Notes: a model not told the origin generated them from the letters alone. Counted from the first letter of the stretch, positions 18,567 to 28,206 are shown. The stretch: 64,000 nucleotides of DNA from Paracrocinitomix mangrovi (GCF_019740355.2 NZ_CP091819.1:4154001-4218000); one strand, 5' to 3'. Made by a program: numbers and translations.

Positions 18567-20063
18567 TTATGCTGATTTAGGTAAATAGTATAAAATAACT
18601 CGATTAGTAGGAGCTAGGTATTTTTTAGCAACTCTTTGAATATCTGCTTTAGTTACTTTCATGTATTCATCAATCTCTTTATTGATCATATTTGTTGATC
18701 CAAGATAAACGTGATTGTTAGCTAAACTTTCAGCAATTCCTGCCATTGTAGAATTACTAGATACAAAATCACTTTCAATCATGTTTTGAAGTTTTTCAAA
18801 TTCTTCATCAGTGATTAAGTTGTTTTGAATGTCAGCTACTTCTTCATCCATTGACGCTTCCAAATCTTCAAGTTTTACATCTTGATTCGCAATGGCTAAT
18901 GATAACATGATTCCCGGATCTTCTAATCCAAAAGGAAACGCAAATGCAGCCAAAGCCTGCTGTTTCTTTTCAACAATGTTTTTATTGAATCTAGAACTAT
19001 TTCCTTGCGATAAAATCATGCTAAGCATGTCAAGTGCATATTTGTCTTTATGTCTTAATTCAGGTACTCTATAGGCTACAATGATCGCAGGTAACTGAAT
19101 GTTATCATAAACCGTATCTCTGATTTCCTTTTCCAATAAACCTTCTTTAATAGTTGGTCTTGGAATATCATGAGGTTTAGTAGAGATCCCTCCAAAGTAT
19201 TTGGCAATGAATTCTTCTGTCCCTAATTTGTTGTGCCAATCACCAACAAAGTCTTTTGAGATTTCTCTTCCTCTCAACGTTTCTGCATATTTCTTTTGGA
19301 AATCTTCAAGGCTCAAAAATTCTTTGTCTCTATAAACATCCAGTTTGTCTCCATTTGGAATAGAACCAAAGTATTTATCAATCCATTTTTTAGCTTGTTT
19401 TGGATCAATATCTCCTGCAATAGAAAGTGTTGCGTTATGAGGGACATAAAATGTTCTGTAGAAGTTTACATAATCTTCTTCTTGAGCGGCATCTAAATCT
19501 TCCATACTTCCAATTGGCACCCATTTGTATGGATGATCTTTGTAAGCTCTTTTGAATACTTCTTCCATAAAAGATCCATATGGCTGATTGTCTACTCTTT
19601 GTCTTTTTTCTTCTTTTACAACTTCTCTTTGCGTTTCAATTCCGACATTTTCAACTTTAGCATGTAACATTCTTTCTGATTCTAGCCAAAGCCCCATCTC
19701 TAATTGATTTGATGGTAACAATTCAAAATAGAATGTTCTGTCTTGAGAGGTGTTAGCATTTAATGTTCCACCCGCTCTTTCAACATGTTTGTCATAAGTA
19801 TGTCTGTCAATATTGGTTGTACCTTCAAACATCAAATGCTCAAAGAAGTGAGCAAAACCGGTTCTCCCAACTTTTTCGTTTTTTGAACCAACATGATAAA
19901 GTACTGTTACAGCTACAATTGGAGTAGAGTGGTCCTCGTGCAGAATCACATGCATTCCATTGTCGAGATCATACTCTTCAAAATCTATTTTTCTTCTTTC
20001 CTGGGCCGAAACACCGGTAGTAGCAAATATCAGTGCTCCAATCAACCAATTTCTTAATTTCAT
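18567..20063 (-). CDS. M16 family zinc peptidase, catalytic subunit
   Basis: A 498-residue exported protease (signal peptide MKLRNWLIGALIFATTGVSAQ). The inverted zinc motif is HFFEH at residues 72-76, with the distal glutamate in the EKRQR-preceding helix IETQREVVKEE. The C-terminal half has SSRFNKNIVEKKQQALAAFAF, which lacks the Arg/Tyr pair that the neighbouring partner subunit retains. It likely degrades oligopeptides in the periplasm together with that subunit. It is the first gene of the pair and has an AT-rich upstream region with a possible -7 box. Confidence 0.92.
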   Translation of the reverse strand: MKLRNWLIGALIFATTGVSAQERRKIDFEEYDLDNGMHVILHEDHSTPIVAVTVLYHVGSKNEKVGRTGFAHFFEHLMFEGTTNIDRHTYDKHVERAGGTLNANTSQDRTFYFELLPSNQLEMGLWLESERMLHAKVENVGIETQREVVKEEKRQRVDNQPYGSFMEEVFKRAYKDHPYKWVPIGSMEDLDAAQEEDYVNFYRTFYVPHNATLSIAGDIDPKQAKKWIDKYFGSIPNGDKLDVYRDKEFLSLEDFQKKYAETLRGREISKDFVGDWHNKLGTEEFIAKYFGGISTKPHDIPRPTIKEGLLEKEIRDTVYDNIQLPAIIVAYRVPELRHKDKYALDMLSMILSQGNSSRFNKNIVEKKQQALAAFAFPFGLEDPGIMLSLAIANQDVKLEDLEASMDEEVADIQNNLITDEEFEKLQNMIESDFVSSNSTMAGIAESLANNHVYLGSTNMINKEIDEYMKVTKADIQRVAKKYLAPTNRVILYYLPKSA

Positions 20064-20085
20064 ATATATATATTTGATGCAAGGT

Positions 20086-20093
20086 CAAAAATA
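20086..20093 (-). promoter_or_regulatory. Putative -7 box for the M16 operon
   Basis: The minus strand reads TATTTTTG, a TAnnTTTG match 22 bases before the catalytic subunit's ATG. No TTTG partner was found at the right distance. Confidence 0.35.
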
Positions 20094-20142
20094 TAACTTG
20101 TTTCCTAAATATGAAGGAACTAATGATATAAGGTGATAATTT

Positions 20143-21033
20143 ATGCTGAATGGTATGAGAAATTTATTGACAGTAATAGCATTTTTTGGGATGCATGGTG
20201 TTTATGCCCAAACTACTTCAAAAATTGAGACAGAAAGGTTTTATGAATATTTAAATAAGGGAGATTCAGTGAGCATTTCTGCTATGCTTTCAGAAACTGC
20301 TACTATTCAACACGTAGAAGGAGACTCTTCCTTTTCATTTAATAAAGAAGGATTTTTAGGTATTTGTAGCAAATTTAGAAGTGGAAAGTTTAAAGAAGAA
20401 ATAGAAATAGTTGCTGATTTTGAAGAAATGTATAGCCAGATTAGTACAGTGACTGTTTTCTTTAAATTTTATTTAAACGGTGAACTGAATCATTGTGGTA
20501 CAGATTTATTTATATGGAATTCAACTAAAACCGGACATAAAATTGAACAGGTGATATCTACACCTTGTGATTGTAAACAGCAAGAGACTGAACAAGAAGA
20601 AAAGGAAAAATATCTGAAGACGTATCTGGATGAACAAATGGTACTTTGGCATGCGGCCGCTTCCAATTCTGATTTTGATGCTTATTTTGATTTTATGGCA
20701 GATGATTTTTATTATTTAGGTACAGATCCCAATGAACGTTGGTCAAAGGAAGAGTTTGGAAGTTTTTGCAAGCCTTATTTTGAGAAAAAGAAAGGGTGGG
20801 ATTTTAAAACAATAAGCAGAAACTGGTATTTATCTGATGATATGAAAATGGCCTGGTTTGATGAAAAAATGGATACTTGGATGGAAGATTGCCGAGGTTC
20901 AGGTGTACTTGTTCAAGTAGGTCCCGGTAACTGGAAATTGTTGCATTACAATTTGACCGTGTTGATAGAGAATGAAAAGATTAAGGATTTTATGAATCTC
21001 AGAAAATCAAAGTTGAAGACAAATAAAAAATAA
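20143..21033 (+). CDS. Exported protein with two NTF2/SnoaL-like domains
   Basis: A 296-residue protein with a signal peptide (LLTVIAFFGMHGVYAQ). Two cone-shaped NTF2-like domains can be inferred. The first covers residues ~30-140 (FYEYLNKGDSVSISAMLSE ... LNHCGTDLFIWN), like putative lumazine-binding proteins. The second covers ~165-285 (AAASNSDFDAYFDFMADDFYYLGTDPNERWSKEEF ... HYNLTVLIENEKI), a SnoaL_3-like domain. A charged linker separates them. Catalysis is not evident; such domains bind small ligands or are enzymes. Start could also be the ATG at 20155. It is transcribed away from the M16 pair. Confidence 0.72.
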   Translation: MLNGMRNLLTVIAFFGMHGVYAQTTSKIETERFYEYLNKGDSVSISAMLSETATIQHVEGDSSFSFNKEGFLGICSKFRSGKFKEEIEIVADFEEMYSQISTVTVFFKFYLNGELNHCGTDLFIWNSTKTGHKIEQVISTPCDCKQQETEQEEKEKYLKTYLDEQMVLWHAAASNSDFDAYFDFMADDFYYLGTDPNERWSKEEFGSFCKPYFEKKKGWDFKTISRNWYLSDDMKMAWFDEKMDTWMEDCRGSGVLVQVGPGNWKLLHYNLTVLIENEKIKDFMNLRKSKLKTNKK

Positions 21034-21097
21034 GGGATTGCCGGAATCAAAAGCGAGCCAAGAATAAATTATTAATTTCGTCAAAAAATAGAAGACT

Positions 21098-22114
21098 ATG
21101 TTAAAAATTGACATGCATACGCATATACTTCCTTCTGAAATGCCTAATTGGACAAATAAGTTCGGTTATGGTGATTTTGTTTGGTTAAATCAATCTCAAA
21201 ATAATCCCGGAAGCGTTGATATGATGAAAGGCGGTCAATTTTTCAGAACTGTAGAAGAGAATTGCTGGAATCCTGAGGTTAGAATAGAAGAGTACAAAGA
21301 GTTTAATACGCAGGTTCAAGTGGTTTGTACAGTTCCTGTTATGTTTTCATACTGGTCTAAGCCTCAAGATTGTCTTGAGTTGAGCAGGTTTTTAAATGAT
21401 CACATTGCTGAACTACAAGATAGATATCCAAAGAATTATGTTGGATTAGGAACAATTCCTATGCAAGATACAGAGCTGGCGATTCAAGAAATGAGAAGGT
21501 TGAAAGAGGAGTTGAAAATGCCGGGGATTCAAATTGGTTCAAACATCAATGACATGAATCTTAGCGATCCTCAGTTTTTTCCAATTTTTGAAGAAGCAGA
21601 GAGATTAGGTTTGGCCATTATGATTCATCCCTGGGAAATGATGGGATTTAGTTCAATGGAAAAATACTGGTTGCCGTGGTTGGTTGGTATGCCTGCAGAA
21701 ACTTCAAGGGCCATGTGCTCATTGATATTTGGAGGAGTTTTAGAAAGATTACCAAATTTGAGGGTGTTGTTATCTCATGCAGGAGGTTCTTTTATTCCAA
21801 CTATAGGTAGAATAGAGCATGGATTTAATTGCAGACCTGATTTAGTAGCTATTGACAATAAAAGAAATCCAAGAGAATACTTAGGGAACTTCTGGACAGA
21901 CTGTATTACACATGATATTGATTTATTAAAGTATATTCTGAAGGTTCAGGGATCTGAGAAAGTATGTTTAGGAACTGATTATCCTTTTCCTTTAGGAGAT
22001 TTAGAAATAGGTAAGTTTATTGAAGATAGTGATCTACCTAAAGAAGATGTGGAGAATATTTTTTGCAATTCAATCTTAAGCTGGTTGGATTTGGATAAAG
22101 AAAGATTTTTATAG
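21098..22114 (+). CDS. Amidohydrolase, probable 2-amino-3-carboxymuconate-6-semialdehyde decarboxylase
   Basis: A 338-residue metal-dependent decarboxylase of the ACMSD/amidohydrolase-2 family, which in the kynurenine or 2-nitrobenzoate routes converts ACMS to 2-aminomuconate semialdehyde. The zinc ligands are visible: HTH at residues 7-9, a histidine in IMIHPWEMMG, a histidine in LLSHAGGSF, and the aspartate D294 in GTDYPFPLG. The start KIDMHTHILPSEMPN and the WLPWLVGMPAETSRA motif match ACMSD more than generic amidohydrolases. No kynurenine-pathway neighbours are present, so the pathway context must be elsewhere or the substrate differs. A bidirectional terminator follows. Confidence 0.83.
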   Translation: MLKIDMHTHILPSEMPNWTNKFGYGDFVWLNQSQNNPGSVDMMKGGQFFRTVEENCWNPEVRIEEYKEFNTQVQVVCTVPVMFSYWSKPQDCLELSRFLNDHIAELQDRYPKNYVGLGTIPMQDTELAIQEMRRLKEELKMPGIQIGSNINDMNLSDPQFFPIFEEAERLGLAIMIHPWEMMGFSSMEKYWLPWLVGMPAETSRAMCSLIFGGVLERLPNLRVLLSHAGGSFIPTIGRIEHGFNCRPDLVAIDNKRNPREYLGNFWTDCITHDIDLLKYILKVQGSEKVCLGTDYPFPLGDLEIGKFIEDSDLPKEDVENIFCNSILSWLDLDKERFL

Positions 22115-22134
22115 AAATAGAATATTTGTAAAAC

Positions 22135-22166
22135 AAAAAAGCCGGAATTTTATTCCGGCTTTTTTT
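22135..22166. terminator. Bidirectional terminator between the ACMSD-like and POT genes
   Basis: GCCGGAA/TTCCGGC stem with a short T-rich loop, six A before and seven T after. It sits between convergent stops at 22114 and 22188 and can serve both strands. Confidence 0.88.
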
Positions 22167-22187
22167 ATGTTTTGATGCTAGTTAATT

Positions 22188-24347
22188 TTATTTAACTCCG
22201 TGCATAAATTTCTTGATAATTGGATTTAGCAATACCGCTATAACTCCGAGAATAATTGGAACTAATGTGAAAATCAAGAAGAATCTCGAAATTCCATAAT
22301 CCTCCGCAATAGATTCAACCATACCTCCAACGCTTTGAGCTAATTTGTTACCAATTGCAATGGCAAGGTACCAAACCCCAAACATAAAGGCGATCATTCT
22401 TCCCGGAACTAATTTACTCACGAAAGAAAGTCCAACCGGAGAAATACATAACTCACCAAGTGTATGGAATAAATAAGCGATAACTAGCCAAATAGCACTT
22501 GCTTTAAAGTCTGATCCTTCAGCAATGTTTGATGCTCCATAAGTTAGTGCAGCAAATCCAATACCGATTAACATTAATCCTAGACCGTATTTAACAGGTC
22601 CACTAGGGTTAAATTTACTTTCCCACCATCTACTAAATAATGGTGCAAATGCAATAATGAAAAGCGAGTTTAAGATTCCAAACCAAGTGGCACCTATTTC
22701 AACTTCATCTTTTTTGATTCTAGTTACTGTAGCTTGAACTAATTCTGATTTTTCACCACTTAGCGTTTGTTTATCACGATATTCATCTAACTCGTTGTGG
22801 GCTATATAATAAAATCCTTCACCTCTTCTTTTAGGAATCATGTAGAAATTATCTCCTAACTCCATTTCTACGGGCTCAATAATGGTTGTTTCTCCGTAAA
22901 TTCTTGAATCAAATTCTGTCAATTCATAGCCTTCGGTAAAAGGAGCAACAGTTTTTTCCATTACACCCTTTTTATTTTCTTTACTCGTCTCAACTTGCTC
23001 GTATGTTGCTACATAAGCAGTTGAATCCATGTTTCTGTTAATTTTCCAGATTACAATTACCCAAATAAAGACGAAACTTATACCAAGTATAATATTGGAT
23101 AATAAGTACTTCTTGTATGTTTTTTGGAATAATCTGAAAAGTACATAAGAAATGATTCCCAATGGAATAATGGTGATTAACAAGTCTATTACGATAAAAG
23201 CTGTAGCCCAGCCTCCGGTCATAACCCTTTCTGTAAAATCACTGGCAAATAATGTCATTGTTGTACCAGCTTGCTCAAAAGAAGCAATAAAGAAGATGTA
23301 GAAGATAGCAAAGAATACCACTGCAATCATCTTGTCTTTTACAACATATTTGTATCTGCGAACACGTGTAACTAATAGGATAAGGAATAAGATAACTCCT
23401 ATTAAAATGAACATTGAAGCTCCAGATAAAAATATGTTAGGATCTTCGCCATACATTCCAAATGTTTTCCCAACTATCTCTCCCTGGTCATTTACTTTAT
23501 TCAATATACCAAACGGGAACAAGTCATATTCTGTAACTTTTGAAACAACGTCATTGATAATCCAAACAATCGCCATTACGGCTGATACCCAGGTGAGAAT
23601 ATTGTCTTTGAGTGTAAATGGATTTCTGTGTTTTTCAGCAGCTTTAACTTCCGATAACTCTTCATCCTCAGTATCATCTTCTTCCTCATCTTCTTGACCT
23701 CCACCATCTTTAGGAGCTAATCCTACTGTACCAAAAATCTTTTGAGCAAATGCAAATTGCAATAATCCCATCAACATTAAAATTCCTGCAAGACCAAAAC
23801 CGTAGCTCCATGATTCATACTCTCCAATGTATCCGCAAAGCATAATTCCTAAGAAAGCTCCTGCGTTAACTCCCATGTAGAAAATGGTGTAAGCACCATC
23901 TTTTTTCTCTGGGAAATCTTTGTACATGTGAGAGATGATTGATGTCATGTTTGGTTTGAAGAAACCGTTTCCAAAAATCAATAAGGCAATACCCAGATAC
24001 ATGGTGAATTCGCTTTCCATGGCCATTGAACCGTGACCCAATGTCATCAACAATGCACCAATTAAAACAGCTTTTCTGTATCCAATGATACGGTCGGCAA
24101 TATATCCCCCAACAATTGGCGTTAAATAAACGAGTGAGGTATAAGTTCCAAACAAAGCAGCAGCTTGGCTAAAGTCCCAATTCCATCCGCCTAAACCAGA
24201 AGAACTAATTAAGAATAGCACTAAAAGCGCTCTCATTCCATAGTAAGAGAATCGTTCCCACATTTCTGTGAAAAACAAAACGAATAGTCCTGCTGGGTGT
24301 CCTAGAACTTTAGAATCAAAAAAATTGTTAGATGAATTTCCTTGCAT
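22188..24347 (-). CDS. POT-family (PTR2) proton-coupled peptide transporter with large loop insertion
   Basis: A 719-residue inner-membrane di/tripeptide:proton symporter. The family signature ExxERFSYYG is seen as EMWERFSYYGMRALL near the N-terminus, and GNGFFKPNMTSI and YMGVNAGAF match the PTR2 motifs. About 14 hydrophobic segments can be drawn. Compared with its 540-residue neighbour it carries two additions: a soluble acidic stretch (GGGQEDEEEDDTEDEEL) in the central loop, plus extra membrane segments, and a soluble insertion of about 100 residues (from VATYEQVETSKENKKG to KKDEVEIGATWFG) late in the protein. The ligand could be a broad set of small peptides. It lies 24 bases downstream of its paralogue and ends at a strong terminator. 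Confidence 0.93.
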   Translation of the reverse strand: MQGNSSNNFFDSKVLGHPAGLFVLFFTEMWERFSYYGMRALLVLFLISSSGLGGWNWDFSQAAALFGTYTSLVYLTPIVGGYIADRIIGYRKAVLIGALLMTLGHGSMAMESEFTMYLGIALLIFGNGFFKPNMTSIISHMYKDFPEKKDGAYTIFYMGVNAGAFLGIMLCGYIGEYESWSYGFGLAGILMLMGLLQFAFAQKIFGTVGLAPKDGGGQEDEEEDDTEDEELSEVKAAEKHRNPFTLKDNILTWVSAVMAIVWIINDVVSKVTEYDLFPFGILNKVNDQGEIVGKTFGMYGEDPNIFLSGASMFILIGVILFLILLVTRVRRYKYVVKDKMIAVVFFAIFYIFFIASFEQAGTTMTLFASDFTERVMTGGWATAFIVIDLLITIIPLGIISYVLFRLFQKTYKKYLLSNIILGISFVFIWVIVIWKINRNMDSTAYVATYEQVETSKENKKGVMEKTVAPFTEGYELTEFDSRIYGETTIIEPVEMELGDNFYMIPKRRGEGFYYIAHNELDEYRDKQTLSGEKSELVQATVTRIKKDEVEIGATWFGILNSLFIIAFAPLFSRWWESKFNPSGPVKYGLGLMLIGIGFAALTYGASNIAEGSDFKASAIWLVIAYLFHTLGELCISPVGLSFVSKLVPGRMIAFMFGVWYLAIAIGNKLAQSVGGMVESIAEDYGISRFFLIFTLVPIILGVIAVLLNPIIKKFMHGVK

Positions 24348-24371
24348 TTACAATAGTTTTACTTAGAAATA

Positions 24372-25994
24372 TTATTTAATTCCGTGCATTAATTTTCTAA
24401 TAGGGAAGCTTAGGATAAATAATAGTAAACCAGCCCCTATTGGTACATATACCAAAATTTCAAAGAAGTCAGACATGCTAGACTCTTTGGCAATTTTTTC
24501 CATATACGGTGAGAATGATCCTGCCAACTTATTTCCCATAGCAGAAGCAAAAAACCATATTCCAAACATTACACCTACCAATCTGGTGGGCGATAATTTA
24601 CTTACATATGACAAACCAACCGGAGAAAGTGAAAGTTCTCCCATAGTGTGTAATAAATAAGCCAATACTAAAAATATCATACTTACCTTCTGAATTGGTT
24701 CATCAGAACTTGCAATAATTCCTGCCGAACCATATACTAAAGGAATAAACCCTAATCCTAGTAATACCAGACCAATCGCAAATTTTTGCGGACCATTTGG
24801 ATTGTATTTGGATTTCGCAAGACGCTGCCAAACAAATGAGAACAAAGGTGCCAAAGTGAATATGAACAAGGCATTTAAACTTTGAAACCAAGTAGCAGGT
24901 ACTTCAGCTGACTTCTCTTGGAATTGATCATATATCATATATCCGGTAATTCCAGCTAAGATTAGTACAGAAAGCCCCATAAAGGACATGGCCCCAAGAT
25001 ATTCTTTTCCTAAAACTTTAAATGTTCCCAAGAACAACCATAATAGAATACCAACTGGTAATAGAGATATTAAAGAACTAACAACTTTAAAGACCATAGC
25101 TCCGTTACCTTCCAAAGCTCTATCTGTATACTCGCTAGCATAGATGTTCATTGAACTACCAGCTTGTTCAAAAGCTGCCCAAAAGAAAATCGAGAAAAAC
25201 GCTAGAATTCCTACTACAATTAATCTTTGGGTTTCTACTTTACTCTTTTTAGCCTTATCTAATTCAGAAAGTTCATCTATTTGTTTTTCCTCTTCAACTT
25301 CAGCAATTTCATCAACAATATCCGCTGAATCAGCTACAAATTCTTTCTGTTTCTTTGGAGATAATCCAATTTTACCAAACATTTTTTGAGCTAGCTGAAA
25401 TTGGATCATTCCAATCACCATAAATATCCCGGCAAGTCCAAATCCCCAATGCCACCCTATTGTTTCGGCTAGATAACCGCATAAAATAGAACCAAGAAAT
25501 GCTCCAACATTAATCCCTTGATAGAAGATGGTGTAACCCGAATCTTTTTTCGTTGATCCTTCTGGATAAAGTTGACCTACAATTGAAGAAATATTAGGTT
25601 TAAAAAAACCATTTCCAATAATAATTAATCCTAATCCTAGATAAAATGCAGGCAATGGTTCAAAAGCCAAAGAAAAATGACCTAAAGACATTAAAATAGC
25701 ACCAACAGTAATTGCTTTTCTAAATCCTAAAATTTTATCCGCAATGATACCACCGAGAATAGGTGTAATATAAACAAGCATTGTATAAGTTCCATAAAGA
25801 CTTCCTGCGTCTTCTTTATTCCATCCCAAACCAGGATTTGGACTGGTAATTTCCTCAACTAAATAAAGAACTAATAAAGCACGCATCCCATAATAAGAAA
25901 ACCTCTCCCACATCTCTGTGAAAAATAAGATGAATAAGCCTACCGGATGTCCGAATAGTGTTTTAGAAGAAGCGATATTATTGTTACTATTCAT
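24372..25994 (-). CDS. POT-family (PTR2) proton-coupled peptide transporter
   Basis: A 540-residue peptide symporter, the first gene of a tandem pair. It has EMWERFSYYGMRALLVLYLVEE at the N-terminus, GNGFFKPNISSIVGQLYPE, FYQGINVGAFLGS and the C-terminal TMGELSLSPVGLSYVSKLSP that mark the family. Both paralogues end in the same short motif (KLMHGIK here, KFMHGVK in the neighbour). The central loop after residue ~215 is charged (VADSADIVDEIAEVEEEKQIDEL) and cytoplasmic. Length is normal. The 24-base gap to the next gene indicates co-transcription. Confidence 0.94.
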   Translation of the reverse strand: MNSNNNIASSKTLFGHPVGLFILFFTEMWERFSYYGMRALLVLYLVEEITSPNPGLGWNKEDAGSLYGTYTMLVYITPILGGIIADKILGFRKAITVGAILMSLGHFSLAFEPLPAFYLGLGLIIIGNGFFKPNISSIVGQLYPEGSTKKDSGYTIFYQGINVGAFLGSILCGYLAETIGWHWGFGLAGIFMVIGMIQFQLAQKMFGKIGLSPKKQKEFVADSADIVDEIAEVEEEKQIDELSELDKAKKSKVETQRLIVVGILAFFSIFFWAAFEQAGSSMNIYASEYTDRALEGNGAMVFKVVSSLISLLPVGILLWLFLGTFKVLGKEYLGAMSFMGLSVLILAGITGYMIYDQFQEKSAEVPATWFQSLNALFIFTLAPLFSFVWQRLAKSKYNPNGPQKFAIGLVLLGLGFIPLVYGSAGIIASSDEPIQKVSMIFLVLAYLLHTMGELSLSPVGLSYVSKLSPTRLVGVMFGIWFFASAMGNKLAGSFSPYMEKIAKESSMSDFFEILVYVPIGAGLLLFILSFPIRKLMHGIK

Positions 25995-26186
25995 TATAGA
26001 ATTTCTTTTTCGATCTATGGTTCAAGCGGGTGAAATTAACCAAAATAAAATTAATCAAGCCACCGTTCATCAAATTTAATTTATGACTAAATAGTTAAGT
26101 CTTGATGAAACAATCATTAATCAAAGTTTAATCTGCTAAAAAACAATCTTTAGCGAATTCTTTTAGGGGTTTAGATAAATTTTGTT

Positions 26187-26215
26187 TTTGAACAATTTTA
26201 TTCCCATTATCTTTG
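26187..26215 (+). promoter_or_regulatory. Consensus promoter of the M1 aminopeptidase gene
   Basis: TTTG (26187-26190), a 17-base spacer, then TATCTTTG (26208-26215). Both boxes match the Bacteroidota housekeeping consensus exactly. The ATG follows 22 bases later. Confidence 0.7.
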
Positions 26216-26237
26216 TGCCTCCATTATTAAATAAAAT

Positions 26238-28136
26238 ATGATTAAAGCCCTTAAATACACCAAATTACCATCTGCGTTAATGGCCTTATTCTTGCTTTCA
26301 TGTGGAGGATCAGAGCATACTGCTGATGATGAAGCATCTAATGAAGCTGAAGCACAGGTTGTGGTAGATAAACATTCATATGCAAACCTCAATGAGGTAA
26401 AAACCAAACATTTGCATTTGGATATTGCAACAGACTTTGACAGAAAGGTAATTAATGGTTCAGTTAGACACGATATTGAGAATCTAACCGGAGCTGATAA
26501 AATGGTAATGGATATTAACCAGATTACAGTTTCTAAAGTGCTTTTGGATGGTAGCGAAGAAACAACTTTTGAAGTTGGTGATTATGATGAGCTTTTAGGT
26601 TCACCTCTTACTATTGATATTAAACCAGAAACAAAAACAGTAACGGTTTTTTATGAGACTACTCCTGATGCAGGTGCGCTTCAATGGTTAAATCCTCAGC
26701 AAACTGCAGGAAAAAAACATCCTTATTTATTTACGCAAGGACAAGCAATTTTGACAAGAACTTGGGTGCCATGTCAAGATTCACCGGGAAATAGAATTAC
26801 TTATTCTGCAGATGTGAAGGTTCCTGTTGATTTGATGGCTGTAATGAGCGCAAATAATGATACTGTAAAAAGTGCTGATGGAATGTATCATTTTGAGATG
26901 AAAAAGCCTATTCCTTCTTACTTAATCGCTTTGGCGGTAGGTGATTTAGAATTTGCTTCACTTGGGCAGAGAACTGGAGTTTTTACTGAGCCTTCTTTAG
27001 TTGATGATTGTGTATACGAGTTTGCAGATGTTGAAGATATGGTGATTGCAGCAGAAGGATTGTACGGGGATTATAAATGGGGTAGATATGATATTATAGT
27101 ATTGCCTCCATCATTTCCTTTTGGAGGAATGGAAAATCCTAAATTAACTTTTGCTACTCCTACTATTCTTGCAGGTGATAGATCATTGGTTTCATTAGTA
27201 GCACACGAGTTAGCACACTCATGGTCAGGAAACCTTGTTACAAATGCAACATGGGATGACTTTTGGTTGAATGAAGGTTTTACAGTATACTTTGAAAACC
27301 GCATTATGGAAGAGGTTTACGGTAAGGAGTATGCGGACATGCTGATGGAAATTGAATACCAGGGGTTAGAGTACGAAAATGAAGATATTATCAATGGTGA
27401 GCATCCTGAAGATACTAAGTTGAAATTAGATTTAGAAGGTAGAAATCCAGACGACGGAATGACCGCAATCGCCTATGTTAAAGGAGCATTTTTCTTAAAA
27501 ACTCTTGAGGCAACAGTTGGTAGAGAAAAATTTGATGATTTCTTGTCAAAATACTTTAAAGATCATGAGTTTGAAACTGTAACAACTGAGATGTTTATTG
27601 CATATTTAGAAGATAATCTTTTAAAACCTAATGATGTTGAATTTAATACTGAAGAGTGGATTTACGGTGAAGGTATTCCTGACAACTGTGTTGAGGTTAA
27701 CAGTGATAAATTTGAGAAAGTAAGTGATAAATGTGAATTGATTACATCTGTTAAAGACGCGAAAGAATTAAATATTCCTGCTAACTGGTCTACTCATGAG
27801 TGGTTACATTTTATTAGACACATTCCTGCTGACGCAGATGCAAGTGATTTGGCTATGTTAGATGCTGAGTTTGGATTTTCTGATTGCGGAAATTCTGAAA
27901 TCATGGCAGAATGGTATGTGCTTTCAATCAAAAAAGGATACAAAGGTATTGATCCACACATGGAAGATTTTCTTGTTAAAGTGGGTAGAAGAAAATTCTT
28001 GGCACCAATTTACAGCGAGTTGGCCAAAACTGATGAGGGACTTGCGCATGCCAAGCAAATATATTCAAAAGCTCGACCTAATTATCACTCAATTTCATAC
28101 TTGACAATTGACGATATTTTAGGTTGGGAGGGTTAA
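26238..28136 (+). CDS. M1 family aminopeptidase lipoprotein, leukotriene A4 hydrolase-like
   Basis: A 632-residue zinc aminopeptidase that trims N-terminal residues from peptides, anchored in the envelope by a lipobox (FLLSCGG, cysteine 22). The substrate-anchoring motif is FGGMENPKLTFATP; zinc is bound by HELAH at residues 323-327 with E346 in LNEGFTVYFE. The GMENP-type motif, the overall length and the C-terminal helical domain (from about residue 500) place it with LTA4H-like aminopeptidases rather than PepN. It has a consensus promoter and a strong terminator, so it is monocistronic. With the POT transporters and the M16 pair it fits a peptide-scavenging lifestyle. Confidence 0.93.
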   Translation: MIKALKYTKLPSALMALFLLSCGGSEHTADDEASNEAEAQVVVDKHSYANLNEVKTKHLHLDIATDFDRKVINGSVRHDIENLTGADKMVMDINQITVSKVLLDGSEETTFEVGDYDELLGSPLTIDIKPETKTVTVFYETTPDAGALQWLNPQQTAGKKHPYLFTQGQAILTRTWVPCQDSPGNRITYSADVKVPVDLMAVMSANNDTVKSADGMYHFEMKKPIPSYLIALAVGDLEFASLGQRTGVFTEPSLVDDCVYEFADVEDMVIAAEGLYGDYKWGRYDIIVLPPSFPFGGMENPKLTFATPTILAGDRSLVSLVAHELAHSWSGNLVTNATWDDFWLNEGFTVYFENRIMEEVYGKEYADMLMEIEYQGLEYENEDIINGEHPEDTKLKLDLEGRNPDDGMTAIAYVKGAFFLKTLEATVGREKFDDFLSKYFKDHEFETVTTEMFIAYLEDNLLKPNDVEFNTEEWIYGEGIPDNCVEVNSDKFEKVSDKCELITSVKDAKELNIPANWSTHEWLHFIRHIPADADASDLAMLDAEFGFSDCGNSEIMAEWYVLSIKKGYKGIDPHMEDFLVKVGRRKFLAPIYSELAKTDEGLAHAKQIYSKARPNYHSISYLTIDDILGWEG

Positions 28137-28171
28137 TAACCTCAGTTTATTTCATAATTCAGTTTTTAGTT

Positions 28172-28206
28172 CCACCCTTGTGTTTTATGCAAGGGTGGTT
28201 TTTTTT
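28172..28206 (+). terminator. Rho-independent terminator after the M1 aminopeptidase gene
   Basis: CCACCCTTG pairs with CAAGGGTGG around a nine-base loop and is followed by eight T residues, 35 bases past the stop. Confidence 0.92.

Noticed and set aside
23332-23697. A 121-residue plus-strand frame ending in a serine run inside the POT gene
   Set aside because: It is the antisense shadow of the acidic DEEEDD stretch of the transporter.
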